A DNA stretch of 52,930 nt from an uncultured Alistipes sp. (lineage in GTDB: Bacteria; Bacteroidota; Bacteroidia; Bacteroidales; Rikenellaceae): contig CASDSD010000013.1 in assembly GCA_949283205.1 (NCBI GenBank), positions 1 to 52,930 of the forward strand, written 5' to 3'. Made by a program: the position numbers and the translations under genes. Shown piece after piece: positions 7,156-16,070 of this stretch; position 1 is the first letter of the stretch, and each line of letters starts with the position of its first letter. Below the pieces are notes generated by a model. The model saw nothing but the letters and a program-made list of their open reading frames with translations. It ran no database searches and was not told where the DNA came from.

Positions 7156-8640
7156 CTACTCGGCCTCCACCCAGTCGCCGCCGGCCTTGATCAGCGCCAC
7201 AAGGTGCTCGATGGCCTCCTCCTGCGGGATGTTGCGCTCGACCACCTCGCGCCCCTTGTACAAAGTGATGCGCCCCGGCGCCGCACCGACATATCCGTAG
7301 TCGGCGTCGGCCATCTCGCCCGGGCCGTTGACGATGCACCCCATCACGCCGATCTTCAGGTTCTTCAGGTGCGACGTGCGGGCCTTGATGTCGGCCAGCG
7401 TCTTCTCTATGTCGTAGAGCGTGCGGCCGCAGCTCGGGCACGCGATATATTCGGTGCGGGAGAAGCGCACGCGCGAGGCCTGCAGTATCATCAGCTCGAT
7501 GTCGCGCACCGTCTCCGCCGGCAGCTGCGGCGCATCGACCCAGATGCCGTCGGCAAGGCCGTCGAGGAACAACACGCCGAGGTCGGCCGCAGCCTTCACG
7601 GCCACCGCCACGGCATCCGCATCGTCATAGCGGCGGCGCACCATCACCGGCACCGTGTCCTCCATGTCGAGGATTGCGGCGCGCAGCTCCGCCGTTGGGT
7701 TGCCGCTCACGGCCTCCACCACGCGCATGGCCTCATGCGGCTCGTCGTGCGTCAGGGGCACCGTCACGGCGCTGCGGCGCACATACTCCGTGGGATGGTA
7801 GCGCTCGGGATGGCGCACCTCGAAGCGCCCCTCGCGGCGGGCGAAGTGGTCGACCAGCATCTGCGCCACGGGAACCTCGTTCTCGGGAGCCTCGGTGAGC
7901 GAGACGCGGATCGTGTCACCGATGCCGTCGCACATGAGGGCGCCGATGCCCACGGCGCTCTTGATGCGCCCCTCGATGCCGTTGCCGGCCTCCGTGACAC
8001 CAAGGTGTATCGGATAGGTCATGCCCTCGGCATCCATCGCCTCCACCAGCAGGCGGTAGGCGTGTACCATCACGCGCGTGTTGCTCGACTTCATCGACAC
8101 CACGACCTGATCGAACCCCTCGCGGCGGCATACCCGCAGGAACTCCATCGCCGAGACGACCATTCCCTGCGGCGTGTCGCCCCACTCGTCGAAGACGCGG
8201 CGGGCCAGAGAGCCGTGGTTGACGCCTATGCGCAGGGCCACGCCCCGTTCGCGGCACTGGGCGATGAGGGCCTCCAGCTCGCCGTGCGAGGTGCGGTAGT
8301 TGCCCGGGTTTATGCGCACCTTGTCGACATACCGCGCCGCTATCGACGCCACCTCGGGCACGAAGTGTATGTCGGCCACGACGGCTGTCGGGTATCCGTC
8401 CTCGCGCAGGCGGCGCACTATGTTCTCGAGGTTCTCGCCCTCGCGGCGCCCCTGCGCCGTGAGGCGCACGATACCGGCACCCGCATCGGCGATGCGCTCG
8501 CACTGCGCCACGCTCGCCTCGGTGTCGGCCGTGGGGGTATTGGTCATCGACTGCACCGCCACGGGGTGCGCCGAACCTATCGTCACGCCGCCTATGCGCA
8601 CGTCGTGCGCCTTGCGGCGGGTAAATTCGCTGAGATTCAT
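7156..8640 (-). CDS. ispG: 4-hydroxy-3-methylbut-2-enyl diphosphate synthase
   Basis: 494 residues from the ATG at 8640; a GTG three bases earlier could also serve. IspG makes HMBPP from MEcPP in the non-mevalonate isoprenoid pathway using a [4Fe-4S] cluster. The TIM-barrel start (PVAVQSMTNTPTADTEASV), the cluster ligands CPSCGRT and GCIVNGPGE, and the end region YVGAAPGRITLYKG are clear. Its length lies between the ~370-residue two-domain type and the ~600-residue three-domain forms I recall for Bacteroides, so the middle insert domain appears shortened. It leads the minus-strand ispG-recO operon. Confidence 0.96.
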   Translation of the reverse strand: MNLSEFTRRKAHDVRIGGVTIGSAHPVAVQSMTNTPTADTEASVAQCERIADAGAGIVRLTAQGRREGENLENIVRRLREDGYPTAVVADIHFVPEVASIAARYVDKVRINPGNYRTSHGELEALIAQCRERGVALRIGVNHGSLARRVFDEWGDTPQGMVVSAMEFLRVCRREGFDQVVVSMKSSNTRVMVHAYRLLVEAMDAEGMTYPIHLGVTEAGNGIEGRIKSAVGIGALMCDGIGDTIRVSLTEAPENEVPVAQMLVDHFARREGRFEVRHPERYHPTEYVRRSAVTVPLTHDEPHEAMRVVEAVSGNPTAELRAAILDMEDTVPVMVRRRYDDADAVAVAVKAAADLGVLFLDGLADGIWVDAPQLPAETVRDIELMILQASRVRFSRTEYIACPSCGRTLYDIEKTLADIKARTSHLKNLKIGVMGCIVNGPGEMADADYGYVGAAPGRITLYKGREVVERNIPQEEAIEHLVALIKAGGDWVEAE

Positions 8641-8683
8641 CACATGACAATTTTGGGGGCCGCCACGCGGCCCGTTAACATTG

Positions 8684-8691
8684 CAAAGATA
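8684..8691 (-). promoter_or_regulatory. -7 promoter element for ispG-recO
   Basis: TATCTTTG on the minus strand about 44 bp before the ispG start. I found no TTTG at the expected -33 spacing, so the element is partial. Confidence 0.5.
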
Positions 8692-8765
8692 ACCATTGGC
8701 GGCCGGAAATAGGCCTCCGCACCGAAATTAATGGCACGGAGGATGGCCGTATCGCAAAATTAACT

Positions 8766-8773
8766 TAACTTTG
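8766..8773 (+). promoter_or_regulatory. -7 promoter element for the GH125 gene
   Basis: TAACTTTG lies 31 bp before the ATG at 8805 and fits TAnnTTTG. No TTTG is present at the -33 position. Confidence 0.5.
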
Positions 8774-8804
8774 GACGAAAATCAATATCAAAACTCCGAC
8801 AAGC

Positions 8805-10322
8805 ATGAAAAATATCGGTTCATTCGCCATGGCCGCAATCACCGCGGCCGCAATCACCCTCACCGCCTGCGACTCGACGCAGCAGAAGCAGACGCCGACG
8901 CCACAGGACACCGCAGCGGAACAGCCCGCCATAGAGCTCACGGCCTCACCCGCCCCACGCGACGACAGCGGCGCCTACATATGCCAGCGCCCCGCCGAAG
9001 GGGAGCGTCTCTTCACCTCGCAGGCCATCGAGCAGCAGATCGCCAGCGTGCAGAAGATGCTCACCAACGCCCGCCTGGCGTGGATGTTCGGCAACTGCTT
9101 CCCCAACACGCTCGACACCACCGTCCACTACCGCAAGGATGCCGACGGCAGCGACGACACCTTCGTCTACACGGGCGACATACACGCCATGTGGCTGCGC
9201 GACTCGGGGGCGCAGGTGTGGCCCTACGTGCAGTTCGCCAATGACGATCCGGCGCTGCAGGCGATGCTCGCGGGCGTGATAAACCGTCAGTTCAAGTGCA
9301 TCAACATCGACCCCTATGCCAACGCCTTCAACGACGGCCCCACGGGCTCCGACTGGGAGAGCGACCAGACCGAGATGAAACCCGAGCTGCACGAGCGCAA
9401 GTACGAGATCGACTCGCTGTGCTACCCCATACGCCTGGCCTACTACTACTGGCTGGTTACGGGCGACGACTCGGTCTTCGGCGAGGAGTGGCTCTCGGCC
9501 GTGGGCAACATACTCAAGACCTTCCGCGAGCAGCAGCGCAAGGATGGCAACGGCCCCTACTCGTTCCTGCGCAAGACCGACCGCCAGTTCGACACGCTCT
9601 CGAACAACGGCCTCGGCGCCCCCGTCAACCCCGTGGGGCTGATCGTCTCGAGCTTCCGTCCGTCGGATGACGCCACGGTGCTGCAGTTCCTCGTGCCGTC
9701 GAACTTCTTCGCCGTCTCGTCGCTGCGCAAGGCCGCCGAGATCCTCACCAAGGTCAACAAGGAGAAGGAGCTGGCCGACGAGTGTACGGCCCTGGCCGAC
9801 GAGGTAGCCGCGGCCCTCGACGAGTATGCCGTCTACAACCACCCGAAGTTCGGCCCCATCTACGCCTTCGAGGTCGACGGCTTCGGCAACAGCCTGCTCA
9901 TGGACGACGCCAACGTGCCGAGCCTGCTGGCGCTCAAGTACCTCACGCCCGAGGTCATCGACGACGAGATCTATGCCAACACGCGCCGTTTCGTGTGGAG
10001 CGACAGCAACCCCTACTTCTTCCGCGGCAAGGCGGGCGAGGGCATCGGCGGCCCCCACATAGGCTACGACATGGCCTGGCCCATGAGCATCATGATGAAG
10101 GCCTTCACGAGCGACGACGACGCCGAGATCAAGTACTGCATCGAGATGCTGATGTCGACAGACGCCGGCACGGGATTCATGCACGAGTCGTTCAACGTGG
10201 ACGACCCGACCAACTTCACCCGCGCATGGTTCGCATGGCAGAACACCCTCTTCGGGGAGCTGATACTGAAGCTCATACATGACGGCCGTCTCGACCTTCT
10301 GAATTCGATCACCATAGAGTAG
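8805..10322 (+). CDS. GH125 exo-alpha-1,6-mannosidase lipoprotein
   Basis: 505 residues. [24 protein letters not shown] is a lipoprotein signal (Cys at residue 22). The catalytic domain carries the GH125 (formerly DUF1237) strings [57 protein letters not shown] in pieces, [17 protein letters not shown] and [17 protein letters not shown]. Known members remove alpha-1,6-linked mannose from N-glycan cores. The lipid anchor suggests a periplasmic or surface location. A secreted propeller-like gene follows 86 bp downstream, probably co-transcribed. Specificity for alpha-1,6 mannose is inferred from the family. Confidence 0.93.
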   Translation: MKNIGSFAMAAITAAAITLTACDSTQQKQTPTPQDTAAEQPAIELTASPAPRDDSGAYICQRPAEGERLFTSQAIEQQIASVQKMLTNARLAWMFGNCFPNTLDTTVHYRKDADGSDDTFVYTGDIHAMWLRDSGAQVWPYVQFANDDPALQAMLAGVINRQFKCINIDPYANAFNDGPTGSDWESDQTEMKPELHERKYEIDSLCYPIRLAYYYWLVTGDDSVFGEEWLSAVGNILKTFREQQRKDGNGPYSFLRKTDRQFDTLSNNGLGAPVNPVGLIVSSFRPSDDATVLQFLVPSNFFAVSSLRKAAEILTKVNKEKELADECTALADEVAAALDEYAVYNHPKFGPIYAFEVDGFGNSLLMDDANVPSLLALKYLTPEVIDDEIYANTRRFVWSDSNPYFFRGKAGEGIGGPHIGYDMAWPMSIMMKAFTSDDDAEIKYCIEMLMSTDAGTGFMHESFNVDDPTNFTRAWFAWQNTLFGELILKLIHDGRLDLLNSITIE

Positions 10323-10336
10323 TCCCGACGATTCCG

Positions 10337-10368
10337 CGGCGGCGTGCGGCTTAGGCCATACGCCGCCG
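10337..10368. other. GC-rich intercistronic hairpin
   Basis: CGGCGGCGT at 10337-10345 pairs with ACGCCGCCG at 10360-10368. It has no T-tract and sits between two same-strand genes, so it may trim or stabilise mRNA rather than terminate. Confidence 0.45.
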
Positions 10369-10408
10369 TATTGTTCCCGCAAGCGGCACAAACCAAACTA
10401 CCAATACC

Positions 10409-12634
10409 ATGAAACGCAACAACATGAAGCGTTGCCGCACACTCCTTGCGGCAGCGGCCGCAGCGCTCCCGACGCTCGTGGCGACGGCACAGACGGTAGA
10501 ACCCATCGACCGCCTCTTCACCGACTACACCACGGCATGGATCGCCAACGACGGCGGCACGCAGGCCGAGCACGTGCCGCACGACATGCTCAACATGTTC
10601 GTACGCGACGACGGCACCGTCGCAACGGTCTGCAACTGGGACGAGGGCGGCAGCAACGTGGCCGTCTTCCGCGACGGCCGCCTCATAAGCGTACCCGAGG
10701 GCTCGGGCACCGGAGGCTGGGGCCGTTTCTCCATGACCTCGGTGGTGATGGACGAGCGCTACGTCTACCAGCTGCTCTCGCAGCACGGCTGCGACGGCGC
10801 CAACGACCGCATGAACGACAACGGCCTGCCGCAGTTCCCGCCCTGCAACGACGCCGTCGAGTGGAAGACCATCCGCCGCTACGACGTCGAGACGGGCCTC
10901 GCGGCCCCCTTCCCCTCGGGGTACGGATACAAGGGCGACATGGCGCTGGTGACGGACCGCCGCGACCGTACGCTCGCAGGCCTCGCCATAACAGACAGCG
11001 AGCTCTTCGTCGCCGTGACCGCGTCGGAGGGCATGCGCGACTCGGTCAAGGTCTTCGACAAGGGTTCGATGCGGCCCGTGCGGCAGTTCGCCGTCGAGGC
11101 GTGCGGGCAGATGGCCGCAGACCCCAGGGGCGGAGTGTGGATGCTGCGCGGGAATACCGTCGTACGGCTCTCGCAGCGAGACGGACGCGAGATGCTGCGC
11201 TTCGAGCTGCCGGCCGACGTCGTGGCCGCGTCGATAGCCGTGGACACGCACCGCCACCGTCTTCTGGTACCCAACAGCGGCCGCAACCTCGACCTGCTCA
11301 TCTATACCGACATATACTCCTCGCCGCGCCTTGACAGCCGCTTCGGCACCCCGGGCGGCGTCTTCGCCGAGACGGAGGACCATATGCGCGGGGAGACGGG
11401 GCCGCTGCGCTTCTGCGGTCCCTGCGGCGCCGGCGTGGACGCCCGCGGCAACATATACGTGGCCAACACCTTCATCGGGGGCGGCCGCGGCGGCGTGGTC
11501 GAGTCGTACGAAGAGCGCAGCGGCCGCCGCAACTGGAAATCCGAGGGACTGATCTTCACCGCCACGGCCGACTTCGACCGCCACGACACGCACCGCATAT
11601 TCTCGCCCGAGAAGATACACCATGTGGCCGACCTCGATGCCGGGGGACGCCTCGACACCCTCACGGCATACACGCTCGACCCCTTCCTCTTCCCCGACGA
11701 CATGCGCGCCAAACCGAGCGGCGTCTTCGTCACGGCCGCTTTCAAGCGCCGCGCCGCAGGCGAGGATCTGCTCTTCATCTCGGACATGTACGGCGGGGCC
11801 CTGGCCGGCTACCGCTTCGACCCCAAGGAGTACGGGTACATAGGCATCCCCTTCCTCTCGGCCCTGAACGGCACCGACGAGCGGCCCATCACCTTCTGGG
11901 TCGATGACGACGGCGACGGGACGAAACAGCCCGAAGAGGTGCGGCAGATACGCGAGGCGAACCCCTATTCGATGAGTTTCTTCGTCGACCACGTCTGTAA
12001 CATCTGGCGCGGCACGCGCCAGCAGGGATTCATGCTCTGGCGCCTGAAGGGTGTCGAGGACGGCATCCCGCGATATGCCGACGGGGAACTCTATCCCCTG
12101 CCCAAGGGCACCAACGGGGCCAAACGCATATGGTATGACCCCGAGCGCGACGAGCTCTTCATCGCGGGCTTTTCCGACGCATATCCCGACGCGCAGGATA
12201 CGTGGTGGTGCATGGGCAGCACCATCGCCCGCTACAGCCGCGTCATGGAGCGCATCGACGCCGGCACGTGGAGCGCCGACGTGGAACCCGACATGACGAT
12301 CTACATGCCCTTCAACATCGAGGACGGCAGCGGCCGCGACCACCACAACGCCAAGTCGTTCACCGTCGAGGGGGACTATATCTTCGTGGCGCTGGGGCGC
12401 TACGGCTACATCACCGTCTACGACCGCCGCGACGGCCACTTCATCGGGCGCCTGCAGCCCGGGCCCGAAGTGGGCGGCGAGAGCGGCTGGTGCGACTTCA
12501 ACTACGCCATAAACGCCATGCGCCAGAAGGACGGCACCTACCGCATCCTCATCGAGGAGAACGCCTTTGCCAAGATACTCATGTATACGATAAGGGACTT
12601 CTCATCGACGGAGGTCTCGGCGTCGCAGCCCTGA
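10409..12634 (+). CDS. Secreted propeller-like protein beside GH125, function unknown
   Basis: 741 residues; MKRNNMKRCRTLLAAAAAALPTLVATAQ is a signal peptide with a likely cut after ATA (a second Met at 6 could be the start). The body has repeated blades of the type FVRDDGTVATVCNW, GVDARGNIYVANTF, LLFISDMYGGALAGYRFD, VDHVCNIWRGTRQQGFMLWRL and YIFVALGRYGYITVYDRRDGHF, as in NHL/SMP-30-like beta-propellers. A DDDGDGTKQPEE segment looks like a calcium loop. I do not recognise a named family. Its pairing with a mannosidase suggests a glycan-processing or lyase role, which is inference only. Confidence 0.75.
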   Translation: MKRNNMKRCRTLLAAAAAALPTLVATAQTVEPIDRLFTDYTTAWIANDGGTQAEHVPHDMLNMFVRDDGTVATVCNWDEGGSNVAVFRDGRLISVPEGSGTGGWGRFSMTSVVMDERYVYQLLSQHGCDGANDRMNDNGLPQFPPCNDAVEWKTIRRYDVETGLAAPFPSGYGYKGDMALVTDRRDRTLAGLAITDSELFVAVTASEGMRDSVKVFDKGSMRPVRQFAVEACGQMAADPRGGVWMLRGNTVVRLSQRDGREMLRFELPADVVAASIAVDTHRHRLLVPNSGRNLDLLIYTDIYSSPRLDSRFGTPGGVFAETEDHMRGETGPLRFCGPCGAGVDARGNIYVANTFIGGGRGGVVESYEERSGRRNWKSEGLIFTATADFDRHDTHRIFSPEKIHHVADLDAGGRLDTLTAYTLDPFLFPDDMRAKPSGVFVTAAFKRRAAGEDLLFISDMYGGALAGYRFDPKEYGYIGIPFLSALNGTDERPITFWVDDDGDGTKQPEEVRQIREANPYSMSFFVDHVCNIWRGTRQQGFMLWRLKGVEDGIPRYADGELYPLPKGTNGAKRIWYDPERDELFIAGFSDAYPDAQDTWWCMGSTIARYSRVMERIDAGTWSADVEPDMTIYMPFNIEDGSGRDHHNAKSFTVEGDYIFVALGRYGYITVYDRRDGHFIGRLQPGPEVGGESGWCDFNYAINAMRQKDGTYRILIEENAFAKILMYTIRDFSSTEVSASQP

Positions 12635-12663
12635 TGCCGACAGCGGCATCCCGCGCCATATCC

Positions 12664-12705
12664 GGACCGCAACCCTCTCCACACGGGAGTTGCGGTCCCT
12701 TTTTT
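12664..12705 (+). terminator. Rho-independent terminator after the GH125-propeller pair
   Basis: GGACCGCAAC (12664-12673) pairs with GTTGCGGTCC (12689-12698) and a run of six T ends at 12705. Confidence 0.85.
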
Positions 12706-12766
12706 CGGCGGGGAGATGCAGAAATGCGGCCTCCGGCCGGAACAACACACAAAACGGCTGTTTTCA

Positions 12767-12799
12767 TTTGCCCCGGCACACTCCTTTTCACTATCTTTG
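12767..12799 (+). promoter_or_regulatory. First of three stacked consensus promoters before recG
   Basis: TTTG at 12767-12770, a 21-bp spacer and TATCTTTG at 12792-12799. The -33 part lies just outside the first repeat unit. Confidence 0.65.
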
Positions 12800-12857
12800 G
12801 CTTCGCCTTAGACAGGAGGCGCCTCGGCATAGCCAAATTCGAAAACTGTGTTTTCGA

Positions 12858-12889
12858 TTTGTCTCTGCGCTCGGCTTTCACTACCTTTG
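12858..12889 (+). promoter_or_regulatory. Second stacked promoter before recG
   Basis: TTTG at 12858-12861, a 20-bp spacer and TACCTTTG at 12882-12889, formed across the unit 1/unit 2 junction. Confidence 0.75.
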
Positions 12890-12948
12890 GCTTCGCCTTA
12901 GACAGGAGGCGCCTCGGCATAGCCAAATTCCGAAAACTGCGTTTTCGA

Positions 12949-12980
12949 TTTGTCTCTGCGCTCGGCTTTCACTATCTTTG
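12949..12980 (+). promoter_or_regulatory. Proximal recG promoter
   Basis: TTTG at 12949-12952, a 20-bp spacer and TATCTTTG at 12973-12980. The recG ATG begins only 5 bases after the last G of the -7 box, so transcription would start at or next to the start codon. Confidence 0.8.
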
Positions 12981-12984
12981 TACT

Positions 12985-15099
12985 ATGGCAGACATTCTCG
13001 AGAGCAGTGTCAAGTATGTCCCGGGCGTAGGCGAGGCACGGGCCCGACTCCTCGAAAAGGAGCTGGGCGTATTCACCGTGGGCGACCTGCTGCGCCACTA
13101 CCCTTTCCGATACATAGACCGCACGAAGATATACCCCATCGACCGCATAGACGAGTCGATGGCCTCGTCGCTGGTGCAGTTTCGCGCCCGCGTCACGGGC
13201 GTGGCATATGCCGGCGAGGGACGCCGCCAGCGCTTCTCGGCCTTCGTGTCGGACGCCACAGGCTCCGCCGAACTCACGTGGTTCCACGGCATAAAGTGGA
13301 TCGAGAAGAGCGTCGAGGTGGGGCGCGAGTATATCGTCTTCGGGCGGCCGTCGTTCTACCGCGGGCAGTTGTCAGTAATTCACCCCGAGCTGGAGATGGT
13401 AGAGAAGGCGCTCAACCGCACCGCCCGCAGCGGAATGCAGGGAATATACCCCTCGACCGAGAAGATCGCCTCGGCACTCGGTACAAAGGGATTCTACCGC
13501 ATCATGTGCAACGCATGGACGCTGGCCCGGGAGCGCATCCCGGACCCCATGCCCGCCGCGGTGCGGAGCCGCTATGACCTCATGCCTCTGGCGGAGGCCG
13601 TCGGCAACGTCCACTTCCCGCAGTCGCCCGCACTGCTGGCACGGGCACAGCGGCGCCTGAAGTTCGACGAGCTGCTCGGCGTGCAGCTCTCGGTGCAGGC
13701 GCAGCGGTCGGAACGCCTGAGCCGCCGCAACGGATTCCTCTTCCCGCGCGTGGGAGAGCTGTTCAACGACTTCTTCGGGCATCGCCTGCCATTCCCGCTC
13801 ACCGAGGCGCAGAAACGCGTCATACGCGAGATACGCCAGGATACCGTCACCGGATTCCAGATGAACCGCCTGCTACAGGGCGACGTGGGCAGCGGCAAGA
13901 CCATGGTGGCCCTCATGTCGATGCTGCTGGCCGTGGACAACGGCTTCCAGGCCTGCATGATGGCCCCCACGGAGATCCTCGCGCGCCAGCACTTCGCGAC
14001 AATAAGCCGTATGACGCAGGGCATGCCCCTGCACGTGGCCATACTCACGGGGGCGTCGAAGACGGCCGAGCGGCGCCACGCCCTCGAGGGCATAGCATCC
14101 GGGGAGGTGGACATACTCATCGGTACGCACGCCCTCATCGAGGACAACGTGCGCTTCTCGAATCTGGGGTATGTCGTGATAGATGAACAGCACCGCTTCG
14201 GCGTGGAGCAGCGCGCGCGTCTCTGGACCAAGAACAACCGCCCGCCCCATATCCTCGTCATGACGGCCACACCCATACCCCGCACGCTGGCGATGACCCT
14301 ATACGGCGACCTCGACGTCTCGGTCATAGACGAACTGCCGCCCGGACGCCGCCCCATAAAGACGTACCACTATACCGACGCCGCGCGCCTGAAGCTGTGG
14401 GGGTTCCTGCGGCAGCAGATAGCCCTCGGACGGCAGGTATATGTGGTCTACCCACTGATCAAGGAGTCGGAGTCGATGGACTACAAGGACCTCGAGGACG
14501 GCTTCGAGTCCATAATACGCGACTTCCCGCTGCCGCAGTACCGTGTCACCGTCTGCCACGGCAAGATGAAGCCGCAGGACAAGGAAGAGTCGATGCGCCA
14601 GTTCAAGGAGCACGAGGCCGACATCCTCGTGGCCACGTCGGTCATAGAGGTGGGTGTCGACGTGCCCAACGCCACGGTCATGGTGATCGAGTCGGCCGAG
14701 CGCTTCGGCCTCTCGCAGCTGCACCAGCTGCGCGGCCGCGTGGGACGCGGCGGCGAGCAGTCGTACTGCATACTCATGTCGGGCGACAAGCTCTCGCGCG
14801 AGTCGCGTGCGCGGCTGCGCGCCATGTGCGAGACGAACGACGGCTTCCGCCTCGCGGAGCTCGACCTGCGGCTGCGCGGCGCCGGCGACATAAACGGCAC
14901 GCAGCAGAGCGGCGAGTCGTTCGACCTGAAGATCGCCAACCCCACGCTCGACGCCGAGCTGCTGCAGACGGCGCGGCAGGCCGCCGAGGAGATCCTCGCC
15001 GCCGACCCGCAGCTCGAGAGCGCGGAATACCGGCCGCTGCGGGAGCTGCGGGCGCGCCACGCCGCGGGCCGCAAGTTCGATTTCTCGATGATATCCTGA
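12985..15099 (+). CDS. recG: ATP-dependent DNA helicase RecG
   Basis: 704 residues from the ATG at 12985, the usual RecG length; the open frame runs further upstream through the repeat but that part is not protein-like. RecG remodels stalled forks and branched DNA. The wedge/OB domain is at about 60-160, with helicase motifs LLQGDVGSGKT (Walker A), APTEILARQH, VVIDEQHRFG (DEQH box), MTATPIPRTL, ATSVIEVGVDVPNA and QLRGRVGRGG, and TDSGR-like LRGAGDINGTQQSG. There is no room for a leader or ribosome site after the proximal promoter. A DUF3108 gene follows 55 bp later. Confidence 0.96.
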   Translation: MADILESSVKYVPGVGEARARLLEKELGVFTVGDLLRHYPFRYIDRTKIYPIDRIDESMASSLVQFRARVTGVAYAGEGRRQRFSAFVSDATGSAELTWFHGIKWIEKSVEVGREYIVFGRPSFYRGQLSVIHPELEMVEKALNRTARSGMQGIYPSTEKIASALGTKGFYRIMCNAWTLARERIPDPMPAAVRSRYDLMPLAEAVGNVHFPQSPALLARAQRRLKFDELLGVQLSVQAQRSERLSRRNGFLFPRVGELFNDFFGHRLPFPLTEAQKRVIREIRQDTVTGFQMNRLLQGDVGSGKTMVALMSMLLAVDNGFQACMMAPTEILARQHFATISRMTQGMPLHVAILTGASKTAERRHALEGIASGEVDILIGTHALIEDNVRFSNLGYVVIDEQHRFGVEQRARLWTKNNRPPHILVMTATPIPRTLAMTLYGDLDVSVIDELPPGRRPIKTYHYTDAARLKLWGFLRQQIALGRQVYVVYPLIKESESMDYKDLEDGFESIIRDFPLPQYRVTVCHGKMKPQDKEESMRQFKEHEADILVATSVIEVGVDVPNATVMVIESAERFGLSQLHQLRGRVGRGGEQSYCILMSGDKLSRESRARLRAMCETNDGFRLAELDLRLRGAGDINGTQQSGESFDLKIANPTLDAELLQTARQAAEEILAADPQLESAEYRPLRELRARHAAGRKFDFSMIS

Positions 15100-15154
15100 G
15101 CGGCAATAAAATCCGCCCCAGGACCGTTGTATAATCAAGCCAAGCCGAAGAACA

Positions 15155-15955
15155 ATGAAAAAGACACTTCTCGCGACAGTCGCCCTGCTCCTTAGCGCCA
15201 ACGTCATGGCACAGCTCTACGTACCGGGCGAGACGCTCCACTACCGCATGAGCTACCGCGCCAAGCTCTTCCCCAACACGGAGGTGGCCAAGGTGATAAT
15301 GCAGACGACCGAAACCACGCTCGACGGCATCCCGGCATACAAGGTATACGGTTACGGCCAGACCACGGCCGCCTTCCGCTGGATCCTGCCCGTACGCGAC
15401 GCCTACACCGTGTGGGTCGACCCGCAGACGCTGCGCACGCGCCGCTTCGACAGCGACCTGCACGAGGGGGACTACACCTTCCGCAGCACCTATATCTTCG
15501 ACTGGTTCAACCACAACGTCCACACGCGGTGGCAGCGGCGCCAGGACCCAGAGAAATTCAAGACCATGCCCATATCGGACAAGAGCATGGATGCCATATC
15601 GCTCTACTTCAACCTGCGCACCGAGGACGACGCCAAGATCAGGGACGGCTACGAGCGCGAGCTGGAGATGGTGCTCGAGGATACGGTGCGGTACCTGAAG
15701 TTCCGCTACGAGTGCCGCGAGGTGAAGAAGATCAAGAACCTCGGCTACTTCAACACCATCAAGTTCCGCTGCAAGATAGCCACTTCGGACGGCTACGCCT
15801 TCAAGGACGGCACGGAGTTCGAGGTGTGGATATCGGACGACCGGAACAAGATCCCGCTCTACATAAAATCGCCCATAAAGGTGGGCAGCGTATGCGCATA
15901 TCTCTCGTCTTATGAAGGTTTGCGCTATCCGTTGGAGAGTTTTATCAAAAAATAG
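15155..15955 (+). CDS. DUF3108-family secreted protein
   Basis: 266 residues. MKKTLLATVALLLSANVMAQL is a Sec signal peptide with cleavage after ANVMA. The mature protein begins with YVPGETLHYRMSYRAKLFPNTEVAK and contains VWVDPQTLRTRRF and VWISDDRNKIPLYIKSPIKVGSV, the typical DUF3108 layout of a large antiparallel beta sheet. Members are periplasmic and of unknown function. It is downstream of recG on the same strand, with a weak promoter-like box for the next gene just after its stop. Confidence 0.88.
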   Translation: MKKTLLATVALLLSANVMAQLYVPGETLHYRMSYRAKLFPNTEVAKVIMQTTETTLDGIPAYKVYGYGQTTAAFRWILPVRDAYTVWVDPQTLRTRRFDSDLHEGDYTFRSTYIFDWFNHNVHTRWQRRQDPEKFKTMPISDKSMDAISLYFNLRTEDDAKIRDGYERELEMVLEDTVRYLKFRYECREVKKIKNLGYFNTIKFRCKIATSDGYAFKDGTEFEVWISDDRNKIPLYIKSPIKVGSVCAYLSSYEGLRYPLESFIKK

Positions 15956-15957
15956 CT

Positions 15958-15965
15958 TATATTTG
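15958..15965 (+). promoter_or_regulatory. -7 promoter element for the coiled-coil gene
   Basis: TATATTTG occurs 3 bases after the DUF3108 stop, giving a leader of about 100 nt before the ATG at 16071. No clear -33 TTTG is seen. Confidence 0.5.
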
Positions 15966-16070
15966 CACATCGAACGGCACAAGCGGCACCTGCATACAGC
16001 CGACACGGCCGACAAGGAAGAGACAAAACCGGCGAAAACCTGAACCGGCAACAATTAATACCGAAATACT

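Larger units (their letters stand above)
12786..12980 (+). repeat. Tandem ~90-bp promoter-bearing repeat (two units plus a stub)
   Basis: Unit 1 is 12786-12875, unit 2 is 12876-12966 (one extra C), and a 14-bp stub of a third unit is 12967-12980. Each unit runs from TTTCACTATCTTTGG through the palindrome GAGGCGCCTC and the outer arms TTTGGCT/AGCCAAA to a second hairpin CGAAAAC-TGY-GTTTTCG and then TTTG, CTCTGCGCTCGGC. The last TTTG of one unit and the TAnnTTTG of the next are exactly 20 bp apart, so tandem copies create full promoters. It fills the gene-free stretch 12635-12984. Confidence 0.9.

Noticed and set aside
10064-12439. 791-residue minus-strand ORF opposite the propeller gene
   Set aside because: Composition typical of antisense shadow frames with no start signal or motif; the plus-strand frame has a signal peptide and ordered blades.
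12579-12926. Small minus-strand ORF across the promoter repeat
   Set aside because: Its repeated sequence is simply the DNA repeat read in reverse; there is no start context or family similarity.
12202-12984. N-terminal extension of recG to 965 residues
   Set aside because: The added part is an out-of-frame shadow of the propeller gene plus the translated intergenic repeat; RecG similarity starts at the ATG at 12985.
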